DNA of 64,000 nt from Cylicocyclus nassatus (taxonomy: Eukaryota > Nematoda > Chromadorea > Rhabditida > Strongylidae): positions 83,205,071 through 83,269,070 of the forward strand of contig CATQJL010000001.1 of NCBI GenBank assembly GCA_958299035.1, written 5' to 3'. Shown piece after piece: positions 1 through 10,769 of this stretch. Within the stretch, counting starts at the first letter, position 1, and each line of letters opens with the position of its first letter. The notes beneath the pieces are model-generated. The model was given only the letters and a program-made list of their open reading frames with translations. It did not search any database and was not told where the DNA came from. Both the position numbers and the translations under genes were made by a program.

Positions 1-1
1 A

Positions 2-3000
2 GAACAACTAAAGATGGGTATCATAGAAGAGGTCCAAGAAAAACACAAAGCTGAATCTCCGCTGTACTATATCCCACACCAAGCGGTTGTGAAACCGTCA
101 AGTCACACAACAAAAGTAAGGATAGTCTTAGATGCCTCCTCGAAACAGAAAGGAGAGTTGAGTTTGAATGATGTGATTCACCAAGGCCCCATGCTTCTAC
201 CCAGTTTACTAGGTATCTTGATACGTGCTAGAATCGGTAACAAGATACTCATTGCGGATGTCGAAAAAGCTTTCCATACAATCTATCTACAAGAGACTGA
301 GAGAGATGCTGTACGATTTTTGTGGTTAAAAGATACTGCCAAGCCACCAGTATACCACAACATAAAAATCATGCGTTTTCAGAGACTAGCCTTTGGCATT
401 AACGCCTCTCCCTCGCTTCTTGCCATGTCAATCAAATACTATCTTGACAAAGAATTGCACTCGCAAATTTCTGAAGAGATTATCAGGAATCTCTATGTAG
501 ATAATGTCTTACTATCAGCAGAATCAACCGAAGAAGCGATTAACAAATACCTACTTAGCAAACAAATTTTCAAAGACATGTCCATGAATCTGAGGGAATA
601 TATCTCCAATGATCCACACTGTAATGAAAAGATCAACCTAAATGACATCGCCAATCACAAAGACCATAAAATACTCGGAATAGCATGGGACCCGGATCAA
701 GACCAGTTGAAACTGAAATCAAAACTAAAGTACACGCCAATCCCCACCAAAAGGTCTGTATTGCAAGCAATACATTCCACATTCGATCCCTTAGGATTTT
801 TGACTCCATTGTTACTAAACGCACGCATTTTTATGCAAGATCTATGGCAAAAGCCATACAAGTGGGATTCTCCCCTGTCGAAGGAAGATGACAAGAGCTG
901 GCGCAGCATATGCGACGAAGCATGTGATTTTAATGTTGCCATTCCAAGGAAAATAACAACACATGCTCAAGGAGAAGTCAACCAGATTCATACGTTTGTG
1001 GACGCATCAATAAGAAGCTACGCGGCCTGCGTGTACATGAGAACGAAAAATTCAACAGGTACTATCAAAAGTCATCTACTCATTGCTCGCAGCAGACTAT
1101 CTCCGAAAAAAAGTCTGCAAAATCAATCCAATATAACAATTCCCCGCCTGGAGTTGATGGCATTAGAACTGGGAATGAAACTCACAGAGTTTGTACTAGA
1201 TGAGATAGACTTGAACATTGATTATGTTCACATATATAGCGACTCGCAAATAGTGCTCTGTTGGGTCCATACGACTAAACCGAAAAACAAAAATGGTACA
1301 TTCGTCAGTAATCGAGTTGCAAAAATAAAAGAGTCACTACAGAGAATTGCCGAGAAAGGGGTCGAATGTCAAATCCAGTACATCCCTAGTGAAAAGAATC
1401 CTGCAGATTACGCCACCCGGGGTACTAATTCGGCCGAGATCATCAAAGCTGAGTGGATGAAAGGACCAAAATTTCTTCTAAACACTGAACAGTACACCAA
1501 CCAAGAATTCCCTCTACGCATAACCACCAAAAACAAAAACATTCAACTAGATGAAAGTGAACAGACAAGTGTGGAAAATATTCAGGAAGAAGACAGAGAA
1601 GAATGTACTGGAAATGACTCTTTAAGGGAATTGCCAATACATGCGACATGCACCGAGGCAAAGATGGACAAACAATTGCCGCTACCCGTATTGTCAACAT
1701 GGTTTGAAACAAAAAGAGCAATGACAAATGTACTACGTTTCGTCAAACTTAGAATCAGTAGTACCATATCAGAAGAAAATCAACGAAAATTGAGTATAGC
1801 CATACCTGAGCTGTCTGAGATCCGTACGGAACGCCAGCGTCAGGAAATAAGCACCGAAGAGATCAACGCCGCTGAAAAATGTATCATCAAAATGATACAG
1901 CGTCAGTTCAAAATACCAAATGACAAATACAAGAATCTCAACCTACTTCCTGACCCTGACGGTATTCTTAGATGTTTTGGGAGATTACAAAAGTCTTTAC
2001 TACCAGAAAATACTCGCAACCCTATCCTTCTTCCACCCAATGACCCCATCACAAGACTGATCGTAAAAGAGTATCACGAAAAAATTGGACATCAGGGAGT
2101 AAATGGGACTATAGCGAATATACGTACCAAATTTTGGATACCAACAGCAAGACAAGTAGTACGCAAGACATTGAATTCATGCATGATTTGCAAAAGATGG
2201 CACGCAAAGCCATACCTGTATCCGAATTCGCCGTCACTACCACTCTGTCGATCATCAAGTTCTCGACCATTTGAGCATGTGGGGATAGACTTCGCGGGTC
2301 CTTTTTATGTCCGAGCAATGGAAGACTCTACCATAAAGGTGTGGACATGCCTCTTCACATGCATGGTCACAAGAGCCGTGCACCTGGAAATGGTCGAATC
2401 GTTAAGTGCAGAAGCGTTTGTAAATAGCTTACGACGATTTGTAGCGAGACGAGGAGTACCAACATCAATAATTTCTGATAATGCAACCAATTTTCAATTG
2501 GGACAAGAAATTATCAATGATCAAACAGCGCAAAACGAGATTGCTGACGTCTCAACATTCAACACATTCTTGTCAAAAAATCAAATAAAATGGAAGTTTA
2601 TCACACCCCTTTCACCATGGAAAGGAGGTTTCTATGAAAGGCTCGTGGGAATTATGAAACTATGTTTGCGAAAAATAATAGGACGCCGACAACTTGCTGC
2701 CCCCAGCTTCCAAACTTTTCTCAGCGAAGCAGAAGCAATGATCAACACAAGGCCTCTGGCCTACGCCGGCAGCGACGTTGATGACTCACTCATCATCAGG
2801 CCAATCGATTTCTTGATACCACATGCTCAGCTCAACCTTATAAAAGAACAAGATGAAAGTGAAACAGAATACGTACCACACATGACCAGAAAGTCTGAGG
2901 CAGTAAATTATCTTGCCGAAACAAATAACTACCTCACAAAAATGTGGACTATGTGGAGACAACAATATCTACTAGAACTCAGGAATTATCATGAAAAACG

Positions 3001-3358
3001 AATTCGCCAAAAAAGTTTCACGAGAAAAATACCACACATTGGAGAAGTAGTACTTATCATGGACGATAAAATAAAACGAGGATGCTGGCCAATGGGTCTG
3101 GTAACTCACATCGTAAAAGGGCCCGACGGAGAAGTACGTGAAGTCCAGCTACGTACTGCTTTCCAAAAAAGCATCACCCGCTCAATCAATATGTTGTTCC
3201 GATGGAATTGGATGACTCATCTGACACATGCGTTGGCGAAGTGCCGAGGAACGAGACAACAGAGAAATCAACGCCAGCACCGAATACTGGGAGAGAAAAG
3301 AGTCATCTTCGAGAAAAATTGCCCAGGAAAGCAAAAGAAAACGTGCACTATACACTAA
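2..3358 (+). CDS. Bel/Pao retrotransposon pol polyprotein, 5'-truncated by the window edge
   Basis: The reading frame is open from base 2, so the ATG at 14 is probably internal and gag/protease lie upstream of the window. Residue numbers are from that ATG. Reverse transcriptase comes first: VLDASSK near 38-44, first catalytic Asp in IADVEKAFH near 82, and a YVDN box at 161-164 where most RTs have YVDD. RNase H follows, with Asp in TFVDAS (about 331), Glu in PRLELMALE, Asp in IYSDSQ and a late Asp in NPADYATRG. The integrase has an H2C2 finger (HEKIGHQG to CMICKRW, about 688-730) and a DDE core (VGIDFAGP about 755, SDNATNF about 821, GGFYERLV about 874). The C-terminus matches the DUF5641 domain typical of Bel/Pao (IKRGCWPMGLVTHIVKG). 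There is no internal stop or frameshift. It overlaps the envelope-like ORF by 157 bases in another frame. The Bel/Pao assignment is firm; activity is not shown. Confidence 0.93.
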   Translation, partial: EQLKMGIIEEVQEKHKAESPLYYIPHQAVVKPSSHTTKVRIVLDASSKQKGELSLNDVIHQGPMLLPSLLGILIRARIGNKILIADVEKAFHTIYLQETERDAVRFLWLKDTAKPPVYHNIKIMRFQRLAFGINASPSLLAMSIKYYLDKELHSQISEEIIRNLYVDNVLLSAESTEEAINKYLLSKQIFKDMSMNLREYISNDPHCNEKINLNDIANHKDHKILGIAWDPDQDQLKLKSKLKYTPIPTKRSVLQAIHSTFDPLGFLTPLLLNARIFMQDLWQKPYKWDSPLSKEDDKSWRSICDEACDFNVAIPRKITTHAQGEVNQIHTFVDASIRSYAACVYMRTKNSTGTIKSHLLIARSRLSPKKSLQNQSNITIPRLELMALELGMKLTEFVLDEIDLNIDYVHIYSDSQIVLCWVHTTKPKNKNGTFVSNRVAKIKESLQRIAEKGVECQIQYIPSEKNPADYATRGTNSAEIIKAEWMKGPKFLLNTEQYTNQEFPLRITTKNKNIQLDESEQTSVENIQEEDREECTGNDSLRELPIHATCTEAKMDKQLPLPVLSTWFETKRAMTNVLRFVKLRISSTISEENQRKLSIAIPELSEIRTERQRQEISTEEINAAEKCIIKMIQRQFKIPNDKYKNLNLLPDPDGILRCFGRLQKSLLPENTRNPILLPPNDPITRLIVKEYHEKIGHQGVNGTIANIRTKFWIPTARQVVRKTLNSCMICKRWHAKPYLYPNSPSLPLCRSSSSRPFEHVGIDFAGPFYVRAMEDSTIKVWTCLFTCMVTRAVHLEMVESLSAEAFVNSLRRFVARRGVPTSIISDNATNFQLGQEIINDQTAQNEIADVSTFNTFLSKNQIKWKFITPLSPWKGGFYERLVGIMKLCLRKIIGRRQLAAPSFQTFLSEAEAMINTRPLAYAGSDVDDSLIIRPIDFLIPHAQLNLIKEQDESETEYVPHMTRKSEAVNYLAETNNYLTKMWTMWRQQYLLELRNYHEKRIRQKSFTRKIPHIGEVVLIMDDKIKRGCWPMGLVTHIVKGPDGEVREVQLRTAFQKSITRSINMLFRWNWMTHLTHALAKCRGTRQQRNQRQHRILGEKRVIFEKNCPGKQKKTCTIH

Positions 3359-5721
3359 ATTGCGCATGCAACGGTTCAGAATCACATCAAAAGTGCAGTC
3401 CTAAATTACCTTGGCATGCATGGCTTTACACTATGACTCTGATTTCACTATTTTCACAAGCAAATACACATAAAGAAACGCTGCTAACCGAGTGCATTCT
3501 CGGCGGAATCAAAATATACGGTCTCAACGCACAAACTCTGCAAGTATGCGGAGAACATCATTGCATGGAGATAAAAAATACACAAGAAAATGTCACAATA
3601 CAGTTTCCGCCCGAAGTAGTACTACACAAACACAATGTTCTAATCAAAACGTTGTCTTCTGATACCACGCAAGCCTTCCAATTCACATGCCCGCCAAGTC
3701 CGTTTTGTGAACAAATCAAATGCACATTTTGCTCCATCATGATTAACAACCCACACTGCTGGCCCAAAACTACCATTTTAGTATTAGCAATCATTAGTTA
3801 CACAATCACAATCACCTTGTTACTAGCACTGTCATGTCTCAAAAAATTAAGACGATGTCTTCGCAGAAGTACTGTTAAACTTATTGCGCTAGGACTGAAT
3901 ATTCTCCACGCATGTTGCTCCACAATAGGCCAAAGGGACACAAAAACGAATGAGGACATACCACTCGTAGAAGTGCGAGCAAGATCTCAGGAAAGATGGA
4001 AACCGTCTACTCTCGTCAAAATTCTTACCATATCATTGATACTACTGAATATCATTGCAAAAACAACAGCATGTCAGCAAACTATAGTAGTGCAAACAAA
4101 CATAACACGATGCACAGCAGAAAGCGGCTGCAACACGAAAAAAGAATTACTGCTGAAACTAAACTCAATGCAGCCAGAAGCGTGTTTTCGCATTCGACAT
4201 CGTAACAAGACAATATCACAAACAAAGATAACACTCAAAGAAGTCATTCTGAGATGCAACAAAGAAACACTTTACTACACACGTAACACGGAAACGCGCG
4301 TACAATTCAGTAAGCGGTGCCCGCATATGGGTACGTGTTCAGGACTCAAGTGTGCAAAAATAACTCCAGAATCCAAGATAGAAGAGTTAGCCATGTCAAA
4401 CAAGTACACAGGCATTACATATTGCACAGAATCCTGTGGCGGGCTAGGGTGCTCCTGCGGCTTTCCGTCGTCAGGATGCCTTTTTTATAGGATTTATCAT
4501 GTCCCAATAGACAAGGAACTTTATGAAGTCTTTCACTGTCCTACATGGCTAGTAAAAGTGGGACTCTCAATTGAACAAACGATGTTCCGACAAAAACCGA
4601 AAAAGTACACGATAGAACTCCAACAAAATGTCAAGAAGAACTTTGAAAAAATGTCGGCAGAAGTGGCATCAATCGAAACAAGACCCATGCCATTCCTTGG
4701 AGATACCTTCATAGAAAACTCAAAAATGACAGCCCGCTTGAAAGAACATCATACCTTTAGCTACGCATGTGTCAAAACTGAAAACAATACGAAGTCACCG
4801 GTGGGAAAAGTAGAGTGCACAATTCGAGACACCTGCGACTGCAGGCCAGCAGAAGACAGTGTCAACTGCTATTGCACACATAACAACATAACACAAACGA
4901 TAGAATTGAATCAAATTCTCCCAATCCGCATACCAAATGCTCAAATCATTCCAGAAGGCAAAAGCAGAATACTCACCGTGAGAACCTCGGAAGCCAGTTC
5001 AGAGTTAGCTTTGCTCCTAGATACAATCGGTTCAAATGTGCAATTCACATACGAGAAATTTCAGTGCCGAATCCACAGCGCGACCATTTATGGTTGCTAC
5101 AACTGCTTGAAGGGTGCGATAACGCACATATACTGTATTTCGGACATCCCCGAGGCAGTAGCAGAGGTAAATTGCCAATCTCAATCGTTCATTCTCAACT
5201 GTTCACCAAAAGGCTACATCAATGAGATACATTTCTATTCCAACCAAGCTCTTTTCGCGGAGACATGCCATGCATTTTGTAGCGAAAGCGAGCAAATCTT
5301 CACGATAACCGGACAACTACATTTTATTCAAACTTCCTTGCCAATTTACAAATTGATAGCGGCGAAAGATGATAAAACAAGCTTGACGAATACTCTCAAA
5401 TTTGAGTTTCCAGATATAGTGGAAGCATTATCAATAATGAGCCGTTATGCAATATTTACGGCCTTCATGCTCCTCACGCTTATCGGGTCAGTGATCATCA
5501 CTATCCTCGCGTGCAGAGCAACGCAATCAAGCTCAACGCGAGAAAACGGTTATCGCCGTAATATCTATAGAAACATAGCACGGCAAGCACTACCAATGCC
5601 GCTGATGGCGGTATATATGTCAGCAACATTCTTCAAGATAACTCTGCGAATCGTTTTGTTCTTCCCTCGTATCTTGCTCCATTTTCTCCATGTTGCACTC
5701 AAAGCTTTAGCGAAAATTTGA
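3202..5721 (+). CDS. Envelope-like glycoprotein precursor with phlebovirus G2-type fusion region
   Basis: An 839-codon uninterrupted ORF directly downstream of pol. It is Cys-rich with many N-x-S/T sites. Hydrophobic segments lie near residues 70-88 (possible signal peptide), 191-212 (membrane span followed by basic residues), 270-289 (span or second signal ending TTAC), 750-773 (span) and a hydrophobic tail after about 800. Around 408-430 there is a dense Cys/Gly patch with CGGLGCSCGFPSSGC followed by LFYR, the hallmark of the phlebovirus G2 (class II fusion) family found in envelope genes of some nematode Bel/Pao elements. The layout suggests two glycoproteins cut from one precursor, as in Gn/Gc. 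The first 52 codons overlap the end of pol, so the true start may be later or supplied by splicing. Family membership rests on the motif and the gene order; membrane fusion activity is inference. Confidence 0.82.
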   Translation: MELDDSSDTCVGEVPRNETTEKSTPAPNTGREKSHLREKLPRKAKENVHYTLNCACNGSESHQKCSPKLPWHAWLYTMTLISLFSQANTHKETLLTECILGGIKIYGLNAQTLQVCGEHHCMEIKNTQENVTIQFPPEVVLHKHNVLIKTLSSDTTQAFQFTCPPSPFCEQIKCTFCSIMINNPHCWPKTTILVLAIISYTITITLLLALSCLKKLRRCLRRSTVKLIALGLNILHACCSTIGQRDTKTNEDIPLVEVRARSQERWKPSTLVKILTISLILLNIIAKTTACQQTIVVQTNITRCTAESGCNTKKELLLKLNSMQPEACFRIRHRNKTISQTKITLKEVILRCNKETLYYTRNTETRVQFSKRCPHMGTCSGLKCAKITPESKIEELAMSNKYTGITYCTESCGGLGCSCGFPSSGCLFYRIYHVPIDKELYEVFHCPTWLVKVGLSIEQTMFRQKPKKYTIELQQNVKKNFEKMSAEVASIETRPMPFLGDTFIENSKMTARLKEHHTFSYACVKTENNTKSPVGKVECTIRDTCDCRPAEDSVNCYCTHNNITQTIELNQILPIRIPNAQIIPEGKSRILTVRTSEASSELALLLDTIGSNVQFTYEKFQCRIHSATIYGCYNCLKGAITHIYCISDIPEAVAEVNCQSQSFILNCSPKGYINEIHFYSNQALFAETCHAFCSESEQIFTITGQLHFIQTSLPIYKLIAAKDDKTSLTNTLKFEFPDIVEALSIMSRYAIFTAFMLLTLIGSVIITILACRATQSSSTRENGYRRNIYRNIARQALPMPLMAVYMSATFFKITLRIVLFFPRILLHFLHVALKALAKI

Positions 5722-5785
5722 GCTCCGCATTTTCGTCAAGTGGTAAACAATCAAGCAATTTTTTCAAACAAAATCATTCTTTTCC

Positions 5786-5787
5786 AG
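5786..5787 (+). promoter_or_regulatory. Candidate 3' splice site before the third ORF
   Basis: TTTTCCAG ends at 5787, two bases before the ATG at 5790. It resembles the nematode TTTTCAG acceptor. No matching donor can be placed because the element's 5' leader lies outside the window. It suggests that the small third ORF is expressed from a spliced message, but this is inference. Confidence 0.4.
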
Positions 5788-5789
5788 GA

Positions 5790-6170
5790 ATGGAGCAAGA
5801 ATGCCACACAAGGGATAATGAAAATGAAACCAATGGCGAAGAGCATGAAGAGATGAGCCCGTACGTGGCAATGGAGGTTGAACTGACAGGTGACGAAGAT
5901 AATCATTCTCAAGTAAAAGGAGAGCCACCCGCGCACATGTGCAGTCCTAAATGCGAGGCAATGGAAAGCCTTCATGAATCTATCAGGGCTCTCCACGAGG
6001 ACGTGATTAACCTAAGAAAGGAAATAAAAATGCAGAAGAAGAGCAGAAAACGCAAACACGAAAGCGACAATTACACAAAAACCAACTGTTTTTATTGCAA
6101 ACTTGCCAAGCGCTATGGCGAGATGACTCGTCATCACACGGTATTTTGCCACTACCAGTTCAAAATGTGA
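5790..6170 (+). CDS. Small third ORF of the Bel/Pao element: acidic-basic protein with Cys/His C-terminus
   Basis: The frame is open from 5718, where it overlaps the envelope stop by four bases, but the first ATG is at 5790, giving 126 codons. The N-terminal half is acidic and Glu-rich. Then comes a probable coiled coil (heptad-like stretch ESLHESIRALHEDVINLRKE), a basic patch KKSRKRKHE that could be a nuclear localisation or RNA-binding signal, and a C-terminal CFYC...HHTVFC arrangement (C-x2-C-x12-H-x4-C) like a zinc knuckle. I do not recognise the family. Its position after env and its size recall accessory regulatory proteins of complex retroviruses, but that is only an analogy. The upstream acceptor fits expression by splicing. 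Confidence 0.55.
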   Translation: MEQECHTRDNENETNGEEHEEMSPYVAMEVELTGDEDNHSQVKGEPPAHMCSPKCEAMESLHESIRALHEDVINLRKEIKMQKKSRKRKHESDNYTKTNCFYCKLAKRYGEMTRHHTVFCHYQFKM

Positions 6171-6675
6171 ACGGATTCCAAATTGGGAATGGATTCCCCT
6201 CGGAGTTTGACAACACGTATTTTCAAAAAAAAAAAAAAACTTCCGCATAGCACCACAACGCCGACGAAACGAAAACGCGCCAAATGATCACTTGAATGAT
6301 TTTTGCTGTTCTATCGATTATTCTTGCCAATAAACCAATAAATCATGATTGGTGGCGTTCGTATAAATTCATGTAAGCAACACCTTGTTTGCTCTCTTTT
6401 TCGCAAACCTCAACTGAACAAAAGTAACAACGCGGCAAATGAAGCAAAAATGGTGAATGTGGTAAATGTAGTAAAAGGGGAAAATAGGCAAGGTGTAGAG
6501 AAGTGAAGGCTGCAAAAAAAATAAATAAATAAATAAATAAAAAATAATAATAAAACAGCGACAATGGCCATCACAAAATTACAAAAAGGGGAAAATTTTA
6601 CATTTATTGAAATTTCAGGTTTTCTTTATAGATCATAGCAATGGAAGCCAGGACAGAAGAAGAAGAAATGAAACT
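6171..6675 (+). other. 3' non-coding region of the Bel/Pao element
   Basis: No long ORF. It contains an A-run near 6226-6240, possible polyadenylation signals (AATAAACCAATAAA near 6330) and ends in a purine-rich run (GACAGAAGAAGAAGAAATGA, about 6653-6672) that is a plausible polypurine tract just before the LTR. Confidence 0.45.
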
Positions 6676-7090
6676 TGTTTGATAAGCGATAATAATCATT
6701 CGTGAGAATAGTCGTAATTAATAATAGTTACTAGTTGTGCTATTGCTTGTATGTTTTTGCCAAAATTTTTTTTCGCGCCGGGAGGGCGGTCGGCCAAAAC
6801 CGCGTCAACAAAACAGCGCCCCCGGAGTGTCGTGATAACCACGATCACCATGAGGGGCGGAGCGCCGGTCAAAGGCGACTAGGCGTACAGAGAGAATGAT
6901 TATTCATTCTTGTCGTTGCTCCCTCAAGCAAGTCGACTTCCAGGCAAAGTGGCGCTTCAAACAAGCAACAATATATGTAATTCTAAGTTATGTCTCATTC
7001 GATTATGTTATCTTGACGCAATAAACAGAGTGTAAGTTTGTTTGTGGTTATCAGCAATTAAACCTAAACAAGGTTTAAACAGAGTACCCC
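6676..7090 (+). mobile_element. Probable 3' LTR of the Bel/Pao element
   Basis: It begins TGTTTGATAAGC right after the purine-rich run and carries AATAAA at 7020-7025 followed by a GT-rich stretch (AAGTTTGTTTGTGGTT), as expected for the R/U5 polyadenylation region. The 5' LTR is outside the window, so neither the exact ends nor the target duplication can be checked. The right end is a guess. Confidence 0.35.
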
Positions 7091-7544
7091 AGTCGTACAG
7101 TAACAGATGTTGCCAGGAGGCACCGCCTATGCGAACTACTGGCCCTTTTGCAGAATTCTGAAAGGGCTGTTCAATTGGGCTCAACATTGCGCATTTTTGG
7201 ATATATGGAAGTGCCTGCATGGGCGATAGGTATACGGTAGAAAGTCAATCTTCAACTGGAGCTAATTTTAAGTACGCGCATGTTATTATTAGCACACTAC
7301 TGGCTACCTATCACATACCACATTTTCTAGACATAGAAACATTTTTTGTTTTCAGGTGTTGGATGAATGTTGTACAGTGTTAAGAAATACGGCTACTTGT
7401 GAAGTTATAAGTTGATGCTCCTTGCAATAGGTGATCTTTCTGTGCCAGCGCATTACTTCTAGGCGTTTTGAAGAACAATTTTTCAGAAAAAGAGATCCTC
7501 ATCTGATAGACATTAATTTATCGCAATGAGTATAAGTTCCCTTC
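7091..7544. other. Intergenic sequence, nothing recognised
   Basis: No ORF with recognisable features, no RNA gene and no clear repeat seen by eye. Confidence 0.4.
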
Positions 7545-8100
7545 TGATTTTAGTAAGGCTAATTCTCACTTCCGTTGCGGTAGATAGGGTATTTCAAGCA
7601 GCTATAAGTCCATCAGACCATGACCACTTTGAAAAATGCTAAAAACGCACAATACTGATGACATGTCAAATGTAGTCGTGACTGTTTGCACAGCATGCTG
7701 GGCGTGAAGTGTGGTGAATTTGCGGCCACTGCCCAGGCAATACGCCAAAATATCTTTCTCAGTTTTCTTTCTCTTATCAATACTCTTCCGCCGCAGGCCT
7801 TTTGCAGCGCTTCAGCAGGAAAAAATCGTAAACACATAATCTTAGGAATAAGAAAACCCTGCTTTGAGTTCACACCCAGCTCTATGGACACCAACGTCCT
7901 ACCAGCAGTTATGGATTCCATTTAGAGTAAAGTATCTTTCATGCTCAGAATTAGGCTAAAATTAAATGGGTAATTAGAGCATCGTGTTATGTTCACGATG
8001 GACAATTGTCTCGAGTGAAGCTATGCTGTCAAAAATTGTTCTGTAAATTGCCAGTTTATCAGCTGGGAAGACAATTTGGACAGTTCGAATCAATGTGAGA
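7545..8100. repeat. Segmental duplication, copy 1 (partner 55,360-56,340)
   Basis: The stretch from TCTGATTTTAGTAAGGCT through GTCCATCAGACCATGACC and the later AAGCTATGCTGTCAAAAATT align in order with 55,360-55,500 and 56,260-56,310. Similarity is clear but diverged, with indels, and the two copies hold different inserts between the matching blocks. The ORFs here (for example 7686-7925) are not shared and show no domain. Confidence 0.6.
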
Positions 8101-10142
8101 TGATAAAAGTAAATAGAGTAATTTAAGAGCATCTTATACAGACGGTTATGGGTCTCTGCACTACCATGCTAAATAGTTTTTTAAACAATTCGGAAAGTAC
8201 GATCCACCGATGGGTCACATGGTTTCTGAAGTTCTCATTTTGTCTTTTACTTAAACAGTTACGCAGACTTCTATATATATCATCTAAAAACTTTCTAAAA
8301 GATAAGTATTTCAAGCTGTGAACATGTCAGCGGGTCACTCTTAACCTGGCAAAATACGCTCTGGTCAGAAATGACAGTTACTGAAAAATAGTTTGGTTTC
8401 AAATGTGCTAAGCACCTAAGAAGGTTCGCCTTTGTAAAAAATATCTATTTTTGAGAAAAAAACGACCAGGTACCTCTTTCGTAGACATGAAAGACTGGCT
8501 TCGGCAGTGTATCTACATACGATTTACCCGATCTTTCACTTCTACACTTTTTCACTTCTACTCTTTCATTCTTTCGAAGTATTATATTTGGAGATTTCTG
8601 TAGTTATTCAGCGCAGGCAGAGCAGATTTTCATAGTCTACTAGAAGGCTGGTATAGGAGCAGAAAACCCGCACCAGTGCATCAATGCTTGTCATAGGGTA
8701 GTGTCTTCTCCATTACAGTAAAGACGAGAACATCTCTTGAGTTACGTAAATCTTTTTCATAGAGTCTCCCGAAAAACCTTTCATTGCTTCCTCTGTCCTA
8801 TGTTCTATCATAGCAAGGAGTTGAGCGGGAATGAAAACCAGCTCGAACTGTAACAAATGGCTCTTAGAGTGAGAATCTTTGGCGAGACCCGGCACTTGTG
8901 ACTTCTTTGTTGATCATGTAAGACTTTTAAAAGCCAGTGCATCAGTGAAACTACTAGATTTGAAGCCGGCGACTTCAAACATTTGGTAGAAAGTGGGTAT
9001 TGATCAAATCTATTGGTACAGGTAAGACGGAAGCTTAAGGCACCGTTCACCCAGGTTCCGAATATGGAATCGAGAATCCGCGATCCCAATTGCATTCCAG
9101 AGAACCCATAGGCCGGCTTTCCGGAAAGATGTGTGAGCGCATGGATGGGTGGGCATCTCTGGAAAAGGCTGTGCGGACTTGGGGTCCTCATGCAACTTAT
9201 CTATTTCGAAGCGTTTTCATCTCTTCCGAAGCGACATTTTGCGCCGCGACTTGGCATTGGCTTAATAGAGTGTCCTAAAACCTAAGCTGCTAAAGGCTGT
9301 GACACCTGAATTAGGGTGGACGGTGCCTTTAAGGGAGCTTCAAGCAAGACCTAAGCCCCTCCGAGTACCTGGCCTGAATGTAAGCCCTAGGAGAGGAGCA
9401 TATGTGTTGCTCCGGTCCTCCACCGTTTCTGAGTGGGAGAAATGGACCTGGAACCCAAAAAAGTGCAATCAAGACACGCCCCCCTACCAAGTCCCCCTCG
9501 CTTAGGTACCAAAAGTCGTCTGCGCTTTCAGGATAGGCGCTTCCAGAAATTGGCGTTTTTTTTTGGAATTTTGAACTTCATAACTATCCAGAGGCATAGA
9601 AAGGCCCCAAAATGGCGAAAACAGAACGACAAAATTTTGGATGGACGCTGCCTTCAAGTCCCTCTGATTGCGAAATCTTGTCCTCAGAGCCGGTCCTAGC
9701 GCGATGTTAGCCATAAGCGCTGAAACTGATGCAATAGCAAGATATTGCAGCCTACACACTGACGTAAATGGTGAGTTTTGCCATTTCCTATTCACAATTA
9801 CGCTAATGTTATTCTTTGATAAGACATCTTTAGACAAAGGAAAGCGTTTAAGTTTTAGCGAGCGTTGCACATGGCTCCAAAGATTTTGTCTTTATTGGTG
9901 TTACACTCCAATATGCCTTTACTATGCTTTAACTTGACTGCGCTAAAAGTGAGACCGAAGTAGAATGAAAAGAGTAGGACTTTATCATTTTCACTAGGAA
10001 ATGTGCGCAACTGGCCATTTGCCACAGATTCAAACCTTAATATTTTATCCTTTTTGTACTCATCGAGTGAAAGAGGTTAGGAATTCTGCATCAATTTTAT
10101 CTGGTGCTGCCTCTGAAGGCTCTTAATCTCAAACGGCGTGTA
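8101..10142. other. Intergenic sequence with weak dispersed repeats
   Basis: No gene recognised. A short inverted pair, AAGGCACCGTTCACCC near 9,038 and GGGTGGACGGTGCCTTTAA near 9,313, with a related GGATGGACGCTGCCTTCAA at 9,641, suggests remnants of a small dispersed repeat. ORFs at 8808-9191, 9433-9699 and 9502-9870 lack domains and lie inside this repeat-like sequence. Confidence 0.35.
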
Positions 10143-10372
10143 AAGGATATTCGTTGACGACTGTCCCGACTAGTGCAATTACACCACCGTGGGCGTGCTT
10201 TTTTGGAGCCTTTCCTGCTTGACAGTAGGACAGGACAGAACAGTGAAAGGACAGGGATGCGAGCTACTGAATCCCCGCACGGTGCAGCGTACTGTCAAGC
10301 TGGAAGGCCCCAATAAGGCATGCTCAAGGTGGTGTAATTGCACGAGCGGGGCAGTCGTCGACGAATATCCTT
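10143..10372. mobile_element. 230-bp TA-flanked MITE with about 48-bp inverted repeats
   Basis: The left end AAGGATATTCGTTGACGACT and the reverse complement of the right end (AAGGATATTCGTCGACGACT) match and continue for about 48 bases with few mismatches, through GTGCAATTACACCACC. Both sides are flanked by TA (10141-10142 and 10373-10374). TA duplication plus inverted ends fit a Tc1/mariner-type MITE. It encodes nothing. Confidence 0.75.
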
Positions 10373-10769
10373 TAGTAGCACTGCGCAAATGGATCATTTG
10401 TTCGCAGCGGCGGCCTAAAATGAACGATGTCGTTTCTCTACATATAGTAAATTGTAGATGCCAAGCGCCATCTGTCCAGTATGCTTTGCTGTCAGCGGTG
10501 ATGGGCACAAGGCAGGGGCTGGGCATGCACTTCTCGGAAGGGGTTCAATGTCTAATCTCATAATTCGCCCCAAAAGTTCTCAATATCAATTTCCACACCT
10601 CGGCTAATTTCGTAACGATTTCGCGCGACATAGCCAACAGAAGCCCATGTTACCGCATCCCGCAAAGGGTAAACTCTTCTTTCTCCCCTTTTTCGAGGCA
10701 AAACCCGTAGCGGAGTATTCCGCAGGGGAGTGCGGCCTGCTCTGACAGCATACGGTGATGGGAGTCGGC

